Shown here: piece after piece, positions 22,470 through 34,109 of the stretch
How the letters are laid out: every line of letters begins with the position of its first letter
Numbering within the stretch: position 1 is the stretch's first letter
Translations under genes and position numbers: made by a program
Notes under the pieces: model-generated
What the model was told of the DNA's origin: nothing
Databases searched by the model: none
What the model saw: only the letters and a program-made list of their open reading frames with translations
Assembly: GCF_000340215.1 (NCBI RefSeq)
Contig: NW_006921537.1
Coordinates: 682,001 to 746,000, forward strand
Length of the DNA: 64,000 nt
Direction: 5' to 3'
DNA from: Pseudocercospora fijiensis CIRAD86
Taxonomy: Eukaryota; Ascomycota; Dothideomycetes; Mycosphaerellales; Mycosphaerellaceae

Positions 22470-23830
22470 ATAGCGCCGAAGAAGGCTAAAACGACCAATT
22501 CTACGACTCCTGCGAAGCGCAAGAATACTACTAAAAAGACACTAGTTAGCAAGAAGTCTAAGCCGAGTACTAAGCCTATAGTTAGCTCCGAGTTTCTAGA
22601 GATTAGTCGATAGGAGGCGGTCTATAAGGAATACTTCTTAAAGGAGGTAAAGAAGCTAAAGGACAAGGGGTTAATAAACTATAGCAATAGCTTCTATATT
22701 AAATACTACCGCCGCATTGCTACGTAGATAAGCTTAAAGTTTAAGCTGTATTTTAAGGAAGAAGGCTATAAAGCGCGCTAGCGGACCTTTAAAGAGAAGT
22801 ACTATCTATATACCGCTTACTTAAAGTATATAAGCGGCTAGAATAGACACCCTCTAAAGCCTAGCAACGAGGAGGTTGCTAATAAGCACTTCCGGAAGTA
22901 TCTAGAGTATAATTAATAGTGCGACGAGTGTCTAGAGTTTGCTACCTAGCTCTTTAATATTATCGAGTTAAATATAGCGAGCGGCAACGAGGCGGGGATT
23001 AGTACTAATCTTACTTAAGACAGTAATACGGATATTAGCGGATCGGACAAGGAAGACGACGGTAAAGATAAAAGTAAGAAGGCGGCGGAAAAAGGCGAGG
23101 CAGCTACTAAAGTGCTACTTCTAGAAGGAATAACCGCTAAGAAACGAGACGAGTTAATTGCGGCCGACGTTAATAGCGGATTAGACCTATCGATATTGTT
23201 GGAGTTAGAAGTATAAGTACTCGTTGCCGCGCGGTACGCAAAGGCGTATACTACGAAGCGAGAGGCTGCTAAGAAGTAGGCCAAATTAGACGCCGAGAAG
23301 AAGGGTAAGAAGGATAATAATGCTATACTTAGTCTTATAAAGAAGAGCTAAATTCTACTATAACAGACGTTATCGGCTTTCCTTAAGGCTACTCGAGACG
23401 ACGCTTAGTAGGCTCGTAAGGATGCTGCTATTAAGCGTAAGAGGGTGCGCACTAAAGAGGCTAAAGCGCTAAAGAAACGCGTAGAATATAGTATAGACAT
23501 TAATACTAGAGATATCGCTAATCGCCTTATAGACGAGGATATTCTAGTAGGAGTTAGTATAGCGGATCGTGCCCTCCTTGCGATAGAAGTAGGCAAGCCT
23601 AATATAGGGCATATCGCTATCGTAAGGAAGTAGGTACGAGATAAGAAGAAGAGGTCTTATTTAGACGAGTATTTCCGCTAGGTGCTATAGGATATCAAAC
23701 CTAGACCTTAGCTATTACCTAGCATTAATAGCTACGTATATCCTAAGTATCCGTATATGCAGAATAGCCCTTTGCCGCATAGATATAGTCGTCAGTAGTT
23801 AGTTGCATTATTATAATAGAGAGAGAGAGA
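22470..23830 (+). pseudogene. Degenerate Harbinger accessory ORF (Myb-like/DNA-binding partner, inferred)
   Basis: A continuous frame can be followed with many TAG/TAA interruptions. The presumed start codon at 22470 reads ATA, as if ATG had lost its G. The product is Lys/Ala/Glu-rich with segments such as KEAKALKKRVEYSIDINTR and WNRHPLKPSNEE (the W position is TAG). PIF/Harbinger elements usually encode a second, DNA-binding protein beside the nuclease, and position and composition suit that role. No Myb helix could be confirmed by eye. Confidence 0.55.
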
Positions 23831-24234
23831 GTTATATCGCGTAAGAAGGTTGTTTTTAAAGTACTAATATACTACCGAAGGTCGAGAAGTTCGATAATTA
23901 GGACTACTTTTTCGTTTAAAATGTACGCTAACGTCTATACTATTAATTTGTATAGAGGTGTTGTTAGTTTTTGCTAATAAATCGCGGTTACGTGCGGGGT
24001 CTTTTATATATAAAGAAAAGATATCCCGGCGATACGAATTATTAAACCTCACTTTCTAGTACTAAGAGCCTAGCGATTAGACGCATACTAATATTAAAGG
24101 AGAGCGAGCAATAGTTAGAATATAACGGTTAGAATATAGAAACAGCGGTCCTTACTAAATTCCTTATACAATCTAATTAATCCTGTTTTCGATATTATTC
24201 TATTAACATTACTAATCCCCTACGCCTAAAACTC

Positions 24235-25430
24235 CGGGTCCTAGACTTCTCGCTCGTCTATTCTATTGTCTTCTAAATACTGCTTATAATTATTATACAT
24301 TCCCTATGCAAACACCTCTCGAAATCGCTAATATAGGTCCTCGTTGTCCGCTATAACGACCGGCTCTTCGTCCTCGTCCTAACCTTCCTCGACTAGTAGA
24401 TCGAGTATAGCTAATAGCTCCGTACGAAGCGGTTGTTTGCCGTAGCAAAGGATAAAGTTATAGACTACAAAGCAGGATATAATAAACCTCGACTGCGAGC
24501 GGATAGAATACTTCTCGCGAGCGCCGATACGGACAATCTCGAAGCGCTTCTATATTACCCTAAATAGCCGCTCTATAACGTTACGAAGTTGAGCGTACCG
24601 AAGGTTATATAGCTCTTCCTTATTATCCGGCCTACGTCTAGTAGCCGCCTGTTCTCGAAGGTAATACCTTATCCTTTTATATAGTACAAGAAGCCGCTTG
24701 TCCTTAAAGGAATAGCTACTATCTACTAAGTAGAACTTGCTAGTAGGTACGTTAAATCCCTTCTAATATGCCTTCCGCAATACCTAACCGTCGTTTCTAG
24801 CTCCTTCGTATCTAACAAGTACGTACTAGACCTTTATATCGAAGTTACAAGCCGCTATTACATTCTGCGTAATGTAATTCTTCCTATAGCGATATAGACC
24901 TTAAATTAACTATAGCAAACTAACAGGTACGAGGCAGCTATCTATAGCTCTAACGGCGTTCTCGAAGTACTTGAATTTGCTAGCATCTCGTCTAGTTACG
25001 AGCCTCTTATAAGGCGACTAGTCGTCCGGTTATTATATATATATATCCGCTATATAATATAGCGCAATACTAACCTCTTTAATAATCCGCTCGAAGGTCA
25101 AATTAGCGTATTAATAATGCCGCCTTAGCTCTCGAATAGTTGGATTATGCCTAACAAAGTCTAGATAGATTATTACCTTCTTAGCGACTGTAATATCGTT
25201 ACGCTAACCTTTATACCGCAGAAGCCCTCTTTCTTCTATCTCTTAGATTAAACTCTTTAATACTGGCGGCCGTAAACTAGTTACCTTATAACACTCTTGC
25301 TCCGGTCTATATAGCACCCGAAACACCTTATATCGCGCCTTTTTTAGCTAAGTTAACGTCCTTATAATATCCGACGGTCGATACTACCTCCTACGCTATT
25401 TCCGCTTTAGCAAAGGCGCGAGGGCCGTAT
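24235..25430 (-). pseudogene. Degenerate HARBI1-like transposase (DDE superfamily 4)
   Basis: The minus-strand frame shows, in order, RHNPTIRELRRHY, AVRAIDSCLVPV (first catalytic Asp), KNYITQNVIAACNFD, YEGARND (second Asp), YLVDSSYSFKDKRL, ELYNLRYAQLRNVIERLFRV (catalytic Glu) and CFVVYNFIL. This is the order of fungal HARBI1-type nucleases, about 385 residues. Several stops sit at positions where relatives have Trp or Gln. No intact protein can be made. Confidence 0.85.
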
Positions 25431-25764
25431 GCTAGCTCGCTATTACTATATATAATATTAAGCCGACCTAGAGCTTCGGATCTATTATTTAATGTTATAA
25501 GAAAGAGCTTAGAAAGCGGTAGTATAGAAGAGAAGATAGTATAAAAGAGGCTATACGCGTATATCGCTAATCTACTAATAACCTACTTTTAAACCGCGTT
25601 TTCGGTAGACGGCTAGACCTTCTAATAATAGCATACCGCGCTCGGACGACGCTATAGTAATTAATTACAATCTACCGACGATAACTACCGGAAATAGAAG
25701 TAGACAAAGCGGTAGATATAGTCGGTAGATAAACCGGTAGAAAGATTATATGAGAACGCACCGG

Positions 25765-25799
25765 TCCACCGATCCACCGACTAGCAAGTAGACACACCC
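25765..25799 (-). repeat. Right terminal inverted repeat of the Harbinger element
   Basis: Ends CTAGCAAGTAGACACACCC, followed by TAA of the target duplication. It pairs with 22229-22263. Confidence 0.95.
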
Positions 25800-25802
25800 T
25801 AA

Positions 25803-26638
25803 GTAGCGGAAGTTGTTGTGAATGAACAAGGAAGGTTGATGTCTCGGATGTTTGCAGGTTTCGTGCCACAAACAAATAAGGTTGGAGCTAACCTGGAAGG
25901 TGCGCGACGAGCCGCTGAAGTAATGCTGGCGTCAATACTTCATCGATAATTTGACGTCCCTCGGATATCTTTGCTTATCAACACCTTCAAGTGCCGCTGC
26001 GACAGCATCATGCAATCGACATTGCCAATCACAAAATCCATCGGCGTCCAGAGATTCTGAAGATCATCGCATCATCTTGATGTCCGCAACATATGCTCCC
26101 CGTCTTCGGGAATGTAAAGAGATCAGATTGCCGACAATTTCGAGGGCGAGACTGAATGCAGCCTGGGGCTCGAGTGACTGACTGACAAGAGTTATGAATG
26201 GTGAAGCTATACTCGAAGCGACGAAAGGTGCCTGTGAACCAGTAGTGAATATCTTTCAAGAGATTTTCTTCGAATGAGTCAACGTGATAGGTTGGGAGTA
26301 TCCAATCATCAAACGGATACGGCTATAATAACATCCTTCTATGCGACGCCTAGAGTTCTCTGGAGCGCCGAGCCCTGGGATACTGCCAACCATGGCCAAG
26401 CATCAGAAGTGCTTGCCATTGGAGGCTGGAAGGAGATTCGGATGTTATGTCTGGCAAAGACAACGCTCGGCCGGCCGAGCTGAGAGTATTGGCAGCTACG
26501 CCGTCGAGTCCAGCAATGCCCTTGAGCTCTGACATCCGGCACACCTAACTTGCCTCGGCCCATCAATATTGCGCCTTGTGCGCTGCTCGAAAAAGCCAGC
26601 TGGACAAGGAATGGCAGGTCTTCTCATTAGGAGCATGA
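25803..26638. other. Intergenic, former helicase upstream region and rhodopsin-like 3' flank
   Basis: No supported gene and no RIP signature. Its left end was contiguous with the helicase 5' region before the transposon inserted. Short ORFs on both strands show no family resemblance. Confidence 0.4.
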
Positions 26639-27787
26639 TCAGACCTCGACGCTTATCCTATGCTCTACAGTGATCGAGCGCTCCGACACACGACTCACGC
26701 TCCGATTTCCTGGCTCTTGTTGGGATGAGACGCTAGTTTGTGGTCCACGAGGGCTGCCGTCGAAGATTTCTGACATGTCTCTCTGCCGTCTTCTCCACGA
26801 AAGTCGATGGCTTTTGTTTGAGGAACTATTAGGCGTACGCCGGCTTCTCGCGACGGAAGAATGCCGTGTGTACTCGGCCGGATCCAGCTCCTCCAGCGCT
26901 GTACCAAGGAATCCGGTTCTCCATCCTTTGAGAAAGAGTCGCAGACAGGGAATGGTGGCAGCTATGGTATTATAGTGCATTTCCACTTGGGCCAATATTT
27001 CGGGGTCCACGTAGGAGAAGGTGAAGTCTCTATAGTCCATGATCGCAAGACTAGCCAGGCGAAGGGCAGAGAGGATGATGACTGGGAAACGCAAAGCGAA
27101 ACCGATATTCACAGCCACCTTCGTACCTCTTTCCATCTTGAGGTTGCGGATCAGCAGAAATGGGTATGCGATAAGAACCCCATCAATTAGCATGCCCACA
27201 GCCTCCACACTCGCCCATCTCGCTAGCGTGATCGACGATGCAGCATGGTCAACCTTCCATGGCTTTTGGATGGGGCGACCAAGCGCTACAATGCAGACAG
27301 CGGCAACGCCATAGCCAATAAGTCCAGCTGAAAGAAACTTCGATCCTCGACCCATGGAAAGGCGACCAAACAAAGTCGTGATGGCAAGCTTGCCCAGGAA
27401 AAGTGCCGTCACGAAAAGCAAGTTGCTTGCGTACAATATCTGGATATATCAGCAAGATTTCTTCTGTTGTAGTGACAGCTTTACCTTTTCGACTGATTCG
27501 ACCTGACTTTCGCGCAAAAGCTGCGGCTTCTGTCCAAATCCTCTCGAGACGCCTCCAAACACTGTCGCACTTTGTGCCGCCGACACCAACGTGGCGGCCA
27601 TGCAGACGACGTCGTCGAGACCGAGGCGGGCTGTCCATGGCCACCGGATGCAGAGTCTGGTCAAAAAAGATAGTGTGCTGGCAACGAGGCAAAGGATTCC
27701 GACAACCACGATCTGTGCTCCATGGTCGTCAGGCGTGACCGCTGTACTGATGGCCAGAGATGGTGTTGTGGCGCCCTGGTCCGCCAT
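26639..27787 (-). CDS. Fungal rhodopsin-domain / PTH11-like seven-helix membrane protein
   Basis: Two exons, 27787-27485 and 27439-26639, with a 45-nt intron, give 367 aa in frame. Hydrophobic helices are visible at GAQIVVVGILCLVASTLSFL, around LGLDDVVCMAATLVSAA, across the splice join (YASNLLFVTALFLGKLAIT), at SAGLIGYGVAAVCIVALG, ASVEAVGMLIDGVLIAY and FALRFPVIILSALRL, and near IAATIPCLRLFL. R-x-x-L-D-D in the second helix region and the conserved Cys-Leu-Arg near the last helix are typical of this fungal family. The C-terminal 100 residues are Ser/Arg-rich and cytoplasmic-looking. The family includes putative GPCR-like sensors, but most members have no known ligand. Confidence 0.85.
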
Positions 27788-28361
27788 GCTTCTTCTGTCT
27801 GGGCTCAAGGCATCACGATGTGGCGGCTCAATATGTATAGATGTCGTTCATGCGTACTACACAATGCTTATAGCTGGTCGTCTGTGAGCCGAACATTCCA
27901 GCGTGGTGGACAGCACGTGGCTAGAGCCTCATTAATCCAGCTTTGAGAAGGATGCAACCATCGGAAAGGCCGATAGTGCTTGCGTCTCCTTCAACAACAG
28001 TAAGGCACTGGCCGTGACATTGTGCTGGCCCTGTCGTCGTTAGCATGACGCGACCACTCGCCTCATTTGTCTCTCCCAAGAGACGACTACATCTGCGAGA
28101 TGGCATTCTCTATACAGAACGTGCGCTCAATCATGTCTCGAGTGTGCGGCAAACCAGCCGCGGCATGCGCCAAGCAGGAATGCGGTCGTTGTCGCGGTGC
28201 CGACGTTCCACAGCATAACATCTCGTCTACGTGCATTGGCGAACCAGACCACAACATCGCCTTCGGACCTCTTTCGGCCGCAACTTGCGGAGTCTTGCTA
28301 ATCACTCTTCATCGCATTGTTCCGGAGCATTATATCAAGGCCAACCTTCCCTGAGTACACC
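27788..28361. promoter_or_regulatory. Divergent intergenic region between rhodopsin-like gene and permease
   Basis: These 574 bp separate two genes transcribed away from each other, so both promoters must lie here. I recognised no specific motif. Both flanking proteins are membrane proteins, so shared control is possible but not shown. Confidence 0.4.
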
Positions 28362-30031
28362 ATGGGGGTTCTCAACACCTCTCATATCTTGACTGGAACC
28401 ATGGACTTTGGCAATGGCGCGGAAAAGAGACGCTCAGATGCTGTCCAACTTAGGGCCGCATCAGAAATTGACGACTTCGCTCCTAATGTTCGATCTGGGA
28501 CCAAAGAAGATGCTGTCGATATGCAGCGACTTGGTCGCGAGCAGGAGCTCCGTCGAACCTTCAGAACATTCTCGATTCTTGGCATGGCCTCAGTAACGAT
28601 GGCAACTTGGATGGCATTGCTTCTTACCGCCAGCTTCTCCTTGATCAATGGAGGGCTTGCGGGTAGTATCTGGGTCTACTTCGCATCCTGGTTATTTACA
28701 ATTTGTCTGGTCTGCAGTCTCGCAGAAATGGCCTCGATGGCTCCAACCAGTGGGGGGCAGTATCGTAAGCAGCGCAAGTTAAGCAAGTCGGCCTGCACTG
28801 ACAATTTAAAGACTGGGTGTCGGAGTTCGCGCCACAATCGCATCAACGGTTTCTCAGCTACTCCGTCGGCTGGTTGAGCGCCCTTGGTTGGCAAGCAATC
28901 ATCGCTGGAGGGGCATACTCAGCCAGTACTCTGCTACTTCAACTCGTATCACTCAACAATCCCGGTTACACCCCAACGCGGTGGCAGACGACACTCCTAA
29001 TGATCGGGATTGGCGTTTTTGGAGCCCTCTTCAACACCTTCGGGGCCAAAAGGCTACCGCTCCTAGAGGGAATTGCGCTGTTCGTGCACGTCTTCGGCTT
29101 CTTCTGCATCATCGTCCCGCTATGGGTGCTCGCGCCCAAAGCTTCCGCCAAAGCAGTATTTACGGAGTTCTCAAATTTTGGAGGATGGTCATCCATTGGT
29201 ACGGCCTGCATGGTCGGCCAGATTGCAGCGACTACCTCGTTTGCTGGTTGTGACGCGCCTGTGCACCTGTCCGAAGAAGTCAAAAATGCATCGCTCGCGG
29301 TCCCTCGCATGATGATCGCCTCAATCATCCTGAACGGTGCCATGGGGTTTGTCGTGATCATCACCTATGTCTTCTGCATCACGAACCTCGAGGCTGTCAT
29401 TGGTTCGACATCCGTGTTCGTATTTGTGGACGTCTTTCACGCCGGGACAGGAAGCAAAGGCGCAGCAACTGCCATGGCCTGCATCCCGCTTGTGCTTATA
29501 GTTTGCGTCACGCTCAATTCGATAGCTGCGGGCTCTCGGCAGGCGTGGTCTTTGAGCAGAGACGGAGGGCTTCCATTCTCAGATTGGTTCAGAAAAGTCG
29601 TCGAGATCGGTATTCCTATACCACTGAACGCCATCCTCTTTTCATTTTCAATCCTGGTCATCCTCGCTCTAATCAACATCGGTACCTCCACGGCATTCAA
29701 CAGTATCATCAGTCTGGCAACAAGTGCGACAAGCTTTTCGTACGCTGTCAGCGTTGGATGCATCCTCAGCAAGCGACTACGAAGAGAGCCACTTCCGCCT
29801 GCCAGATGGTCATTGGGTCGACTTGGTCTGCCAATGAACGTCGTCGCGTTGCTTTTTGTTGTGTTCACGGCAATTGTCAGCTTCTTTCCGGTGCTAGCTA
29901 TGGTGAAACCTTCCACCATGAACTGGTCGTGCGTCATGTTCGCAGGCGTGTTCACGATTGCGGCTTTCGACTACATTTTGCGCGGCAAGCGAAGCTATCT
30001 CGGACCAGTCGTGCGTGTCAACAGAAGTTGA
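28362..30031 (+). CDS. Amino acid/GABA/choline-type permease (APC superfamily)
   Basis: Two exons, 28362-28764 and 28812-30031, with a 47-nt intron, give 540 aa in frame. The intron splits the invariant GGQYHWVSEFAP motif after its first base of His. An N-terminal cytoplasmic tail (about 70 residues) precedes the first helix (SILGMASVTMATWMALL). About twelve hydrophobic helices follow, with the family marker EEVKNASLAVPRMM (about 300) and SRDGGLPFSDWF (about 395). The ATG at 28362 has a good context (CACCATGG). The ATG at 28401 is equally plausible and gives 527 aa. Relatives import GABA, choline or amino acids at the plasma membrane; the substrate cannot be fixed from sequence. Confidence 0.92.
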
Positions 30032-30060
30032 GACTAAGTCTATCTTTACAAGCAAACTTA

Positions 30061-30764
30061 TTACTCTTCTGGTCGTCCTCTCTGGCAAACTTGACGCCGC
30101 ATCGCTGTCCCGACAACATCTCCCTCGTATACGATATCCTTGAACCAGCGAAACCCGAAACGCTTGTAGAGAAAGTTTCCTTCTGGACTTGCTTCAACCC
30201 ACGCCGCAAGAGAAAGCTGATCTGCAACCTGACACCCCCAGTGAAGCATTTTGCTACCGATACCGCGGCGCCAAAATGCAGGATCAGTGAAGCACGTGTC
30301 TAAGTCTGATGGGAATCAGCATTGAATCAGCTCCGAAAATTGCATCACCTACGCAAAAATGGCTGTGGGTTGTTCCTAATCTTGATTTCATTCATCGGGT
30401 CCATAAGAGCATGCGCTGCTTTCGCGTGGTCCCCAGTAAGCCACTCTGGCACCTCCATAGCTCGTCGCTTCATTGACGTCTCCGGACCGAGGTACAGTTT
30501 CCAATTGCTTGCAGCCACGATCTTGTTCGTCTCAGAATCCACGACCTTGATCCAGATGTCGGTTGGATCTTCTCTCATCGTTCTAATGCGTTTGTCGACG
30601 AATTTGGGTAAGTCCTCTGGCGACAGGCAGCCCATGACCAGTTCTCGGACTATTATCGGCTTTTCGAAAGATCTGTACTGGACGGCAATGATCTCTGGCA
30701 TGTCGGCTTCTGTCGCTCGCGAAAGCACGAAGCTTGAGGTATCCTTGGCACCATGGATGTTCAT
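30061..30764 (-). CDS. GNAT-family N-acetyltransferase
   Basis: Two exons, 30764-30353 and 30305-30061, with a 47-nt intron, give 218 aa in frame. The domain starts FVLSRATEADMPEI. Motif A, LDTCFTDPAFWRRGIGSKML, which binds the pyrophosphate of acetyl-CoA, lies directly after the splice join. Motif B, ASPEGNFLYKRFGFRWFKD, follows. An upstream in-frame ATG at 30827 would add 21 residues. I prefer 30764 because its context is better and the domain starts soon after. The substrate is unknown. The stop codon is only 29 bp from that of the convergent permease gene, so the 3' UTRs must overlap. Confidence 0.86.
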
Positions 30765-31144
30765 GTTGGCGACGAGAGCAGGAACAAGAACACCAGGAGA
30801 GCAGGCGCTCGAGGAATTGCCTTGCATTTATCTATCACGTTCTGTTACACAAACCTGCCGCGTCCCACGCCAATATCGCTTGCCTTGCATCGGAGGAAAT
30901 GCCGCCGAAGCGTTTGCGGGACAGGACTTGCGTGACCCACACCATATAATCAAGCACCCAAGCACCGTATGACTTGCGAGGCTCTCCAACCCTCGCCCTA
31001 CTCCGTCGACCATGCGACCCGCAAGACTACACGCCGACTGGGGTTCTCATTCTCAGCCATGCTTAGCACATTCACTCCTTCTCTCCAGACTCGATAACCA
31101 GCCTTAATTCGCTTTCTTGCCACAACATCATGACCACTCGGTCA
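30765..31144. other. Intergenic, promoter of the acetyltransferase
   Basis: 380 bp with no supported gene. It contains the 5' region of the GNAT gene and the 3' flank of the RCR-like gene. Confidence 0.4.
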
Positions 31145-31506
31145 TCAGCGCGGAGGTGCGACATACTGCGGTAGTTCCACGTCGGGTTCGGTCTCTGTTG
31201 AACGTTTCCGAGCGTCTGGATGCGGATCATTGACAGCGTACGCTGGAGGTGCTGCCCATTGCGTTCCCCACATCGGCTTTTGTCCTGCCCGTACTCGTTG
31301 CCGAGCAGATATGCGACTTAATAGCAATCAGCATCATGACATCTAGCTTTGCAAAAACAAAATCCATACCTGAAGACGAGAAATCCGATCAAAGTCAAGA
31401 GCAGTAAGCCCACTACCACTCCCACAAGCACCCACCGACCCCACTTATACCATCCCGAATCTTCACACACCGTGTCTCCATAACGGTTAACGAAGCAGTA
31501 TACCAT
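31145..31506 (-). CDS. RCR-like small single-pass membrane protein
   Basis: Two exons, 31506-31370 and 31316-31145, with a 53-nt intron, give 102 aa in frame. A short Cys-containing N-terminus (MVYCFVNRYGDTVCEDSGW) precedes one transmembrane helix (WVLVGVVVGLLLLTLIGFLV). Then comes an Arg/Lys-rich segment with R-Q-R-V-R-A-G-Q-K-P-M-W-G-T and a Pro/Tyr-rich tail ending PQYVAPPR. This layout fits the fungal RCR family (chitin-synthesis regulation, Congo-red resistance), which acts in vacuolar or plasma-membrane protein traffic through PY motifs. The match is by layout and the basic GT-rich motif, so function is tentative. Confidence 0.68.
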
Positions 31507-32596
31507 ATTTGCCGTCGACTCGTCGTTAATGTTCGTTTATATAATTGTCGTCGTAAGAGATGAATGCCACAGCAAACCAAGATCCGAGGAATCCAAAGCA
31601 GTACTTATTAAATATCTACACCCCGCAGCATTTTGTGCACTGCCAACAAGACATGTACTATTACGCAGTCCCTGTCATCGTCAGCACTTAGGGATCTGGA
31701 ATTCTGTTGAAGCGGTGGATTCCAGTATCCGCAGGGCACAGCCTGGCTCGGACTGAGTCGCCAAGCCGTCGGAAACGGATGTGTCAGTGCCAGTGTCAGA
31801 CGGATGGCTGCGGCTTGCTGACTGACATTCATGTACTATGATGTTATCACTACTGCTTGATGTTTGAGCTTCTTTGAACGACAACGACAACGAGAGCGTG
31901 TGCGGAGATGTTTGAGGTGTCATGTTCTGGAAACTTCGCTTTCGCGTCCTTTTTTTCGCAGAGTAGAACAATGCTTGATGCATGTGACCGCGCATAGCCT
32001 TGTGCGAGACTCAGCCTACTAATGATTTGAGTAGATCGATCATCGCTATCCCCGAAGTGAGGCCACTGCGCAGTCTTGTGCTCTATTGTGTCATCGAACA
32101 GCAACACTTCTTTGAGAAGCACGTGAGCAAGCCAAATCGCACATTGTATTGCTGTCGTCGATATAGCCACAAACGAGTCTTCCTCTAGCAATCATAATTC
32201 CATTCGTCCAAGCTAGGCCCTCACTGCTTTTCTAACTATCTGCTTATTTCCAGGCGGTTGCAGATACAAAGGCGGAAATCATTGCTGTATATAAATCAAG
32301 CAGACCGAGAATTCGGATTACCTTTACCAATAATGCATAACTTGTTTAACTTTCTTCAGCCCTCAAGAGTTTATAACTCTCCATGCCACTTGCACCGATC
32401 CCTTTCACATATTGATAAGAAACGCGCAATCACAACGCCGAACCTTCACACCCTCTTGCTTCAACTGTACAAGAAGGGACCTACTATCTCTGCCAAAGAA
32501 AATTAAAAATTCGAGATCAAAAATCAAATCCAATACCTCTTGTGCAACCAAAAATCGAAGAATCTCCAACCACTGATTCCAATTTCTCATCAAACC
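31507..32596. other. Intergenic, RCR-like and EthD upstream regions
   Basis: No gene I can support. A 104-codon minus-strand ORF at 31681-31995 is Ser/Thr-rich and lacks recognisable features. The last 300 bp upstream of 32597 are CT/AC-rich, as in many fungal promoters. Confidence 0.4.
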
Positions 32597-32986
32597 ATGG
32601 TCCTGAAAATCCTCATCTTCACCAACCGTCTCCCCACCCTCACGCCAGCCGAATTCAAAAACTACTACGAAACCCACCACATGCCACTCATCCAAAAAAT
32701 CTCAGGAGACGATGCTTGGTTGAGTCATACGAGAAATTACATTCCGAGAGACAGCGACACCAATACAGCACAGTTGATCATTGGGGATCAGGATCTGGAG
32801 TTCGATTGTGTGGCTGAAGTCATATATAGGGATCAGGAACAGTTGCAGAGACAGATGGCTGCGGTTGGGACGTCGGAAAATACGAGGTTGAGGGAGGAGG
32901 ATGAGGAGAGGTTTATTGAGAGGAGGAGTGTGAAGGTTGTTGTGGTTGAGTCGTGTGGGGGTTCTGTGGGTGGTTTTGGTGGGTGA
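32597..32986 (+). CDS. EthD-domain protein (dimeric alpha-beta barrel)
   Basis: Single exon, 129 aa. The ATG at 32597 has context AACCATGG and gives MVLKILIFTNRLPTLTPAEF. The core NYYETHHMPLIQKISGDD, with its conserved His, is typical of EthD/ferredoxin-like fold proteins. Later strands include NTAQLIIGDQDLEFDCVAEV. A Val/Gly-rich tail closes the protein. Relatives take part in polyketide or aromatic degradation, and some are cyclases or decarboxylases, but many have no assigned reaction. An in-frame upstream ATG (32540) would add 19 unconserved residues. The neighbours give no pathway context. Confidence 0.84.
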   Translation: MVLKILIFTNRLPTLTPAEFKNYYETHHMPLIQKISGDDAWLSHTRNYIPRDSDTNTAQLIIGDQDLEFDCVAEVIYRDQEQLQRQMAAVGTSENTRLREEDEERFIERRSVKVVVVESCGGSVGGFGG

Positions 32987-33922
32987 AGGGAGAGTGGTGG
33001 GTGAGTATTGGGACTGGGATTCGATATTGCAAGAGGTGTACTGCTCATCAGTTGAGTCCAAGCCCGGAATCCCGTCTACCAATCGATTCCTCGCTGATCT
33101 TCTTTCCTTGAGTACGATCTTTCACTGCCTGACTTCCATCTTCATGCCGCTGCGATGTGGAGTCCATCTATGACTCGGCCTAGAAGATCCGTGGATCAAT
33201 GTTCCTCAGAAGCCCGGGAAGCCACCATCAGTCCCGAGTCTTGGATGAATTCTGATCACAATTGGCGTCGTAGCAAAAGCCCAGAGTGTTGGCATCAGAA
33301 CTAATATGTCTTCACCCTGCAGTGTTGGCGGTTAGCAACATGAATGCTGCTCTTGGAAAACCCATCCAGAACCATTTGAAACGCGATTGCGTTGCTATTG
33401 CAGGCTCACCAACCCCAGCAGCTACCTTCCCTAAGACCCCTCGAGAATCCAGCCATAGGCTGCTGACACGGAATGGCTCGGCCAATGGCAGCTTGATCGA
33501 TAGCATCGAGTTGCGATCCGAAGCGTAGCTGATATCCTTCGCTCTTATCAGACCTAGGTGGTGCCCAATTCCAGCGGCATCGATTGGAGATTGTGGTGAA
33601 TAACTCGTATTTTTTGCACTTGGTTGCGGGCGCCGACAGATCAGCCATAGTCTGGATAGTTCAGGGAGCTTAGGGAAATAGAGCGGTGTAAGCACACCTA
33701 ATTGTATAGCACAGCGGAGAGTAGAGGCGTAGGGGCAATATTGAGAAGAATGGAGAGCATGGGTCGAGATTGTATCTCCAGACGCGGGAATACTTCATTG
33801 AAAGTTCCGCATTTCGTAAGGAGGCGACGTGGCTGGTAGTGATGGGAAGAGAGATCAGGAGACAAGTTGAGAGAGAACCAAGAGAAACAACCCGCTCGGA
33901 CTTCCCGCCGGCCTCATTTCAA
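32987..33922. other. Intergenic with a possible gene fragment
   Basis: A minus-strand frame at 33312-33695 (127 codons) looks protein-like in composition, with PLAEPFRVSSLWLDSRGVLG and RFKWFWMGFPRAAFMLL. It has no ATG at its open end and no recognised family, and it lies 230 bp from a Copia insertion. It may be an exon or the relic of a disrupted gene. Nothing else is evident. Confidence 0.3.
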
Positions 33923-33927
33923 GTACG

Positions 33928-34109
33928 TGTTGTGGTTCAGTTAGGTGATATGCTGGTCAGCTGATACCATTAGCTGACCTGTGCTAAGAGGAAGGACATA
34001 CAATAGGTATATTAACTGCAGTTTCTGTAGCAGGCTCCTAATCCTTCTTTGTATAGTTATATAGTTGTCAATCCGATAATTAGTTGTATCCCTAGTACGA
34101 TTAACAACA
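33928..34109 (+). repeat. Copia 5' LTR
   Basis: 182 bp, begins TGTTGTGGTTCAG and ends AACAACA. The same length as the 3' LTR. It retains more CA/TG than the 3' copy in its first 70 bases. Confidence 0.95.

Larger units (their letters stand above)
22229..25799. mobile_element. PIF/Harbinger DNA transposon, RIP-inactivated
   Basis: 3,571 bp bounded by 35-bp terminal inverted repeats (GGGTGTGTCTAC...) that differ at one position. They are flanked on both sides by TAA (22226-22228 and 25800-25802), the 3-bp target duplication typical of this superfamily. It carries two convergent degenerate genes: a Lys-rich accessory ORF on the plus strand and a HARBI1-like DDE nuclease on the minus strand. The interior is strongly depleted in CA/TG, and most Gln and Trp positions have become stops, as RIP would cause. 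The element lies 53 bp upstream of the helicase gene. Confidence 0.93.

Noticed and set aside
31681..31995. 104-codon Ser/Thr-rich minus-strand ORF
   Set aside because: Low complexity with no motif. Coding status cannot be supported.
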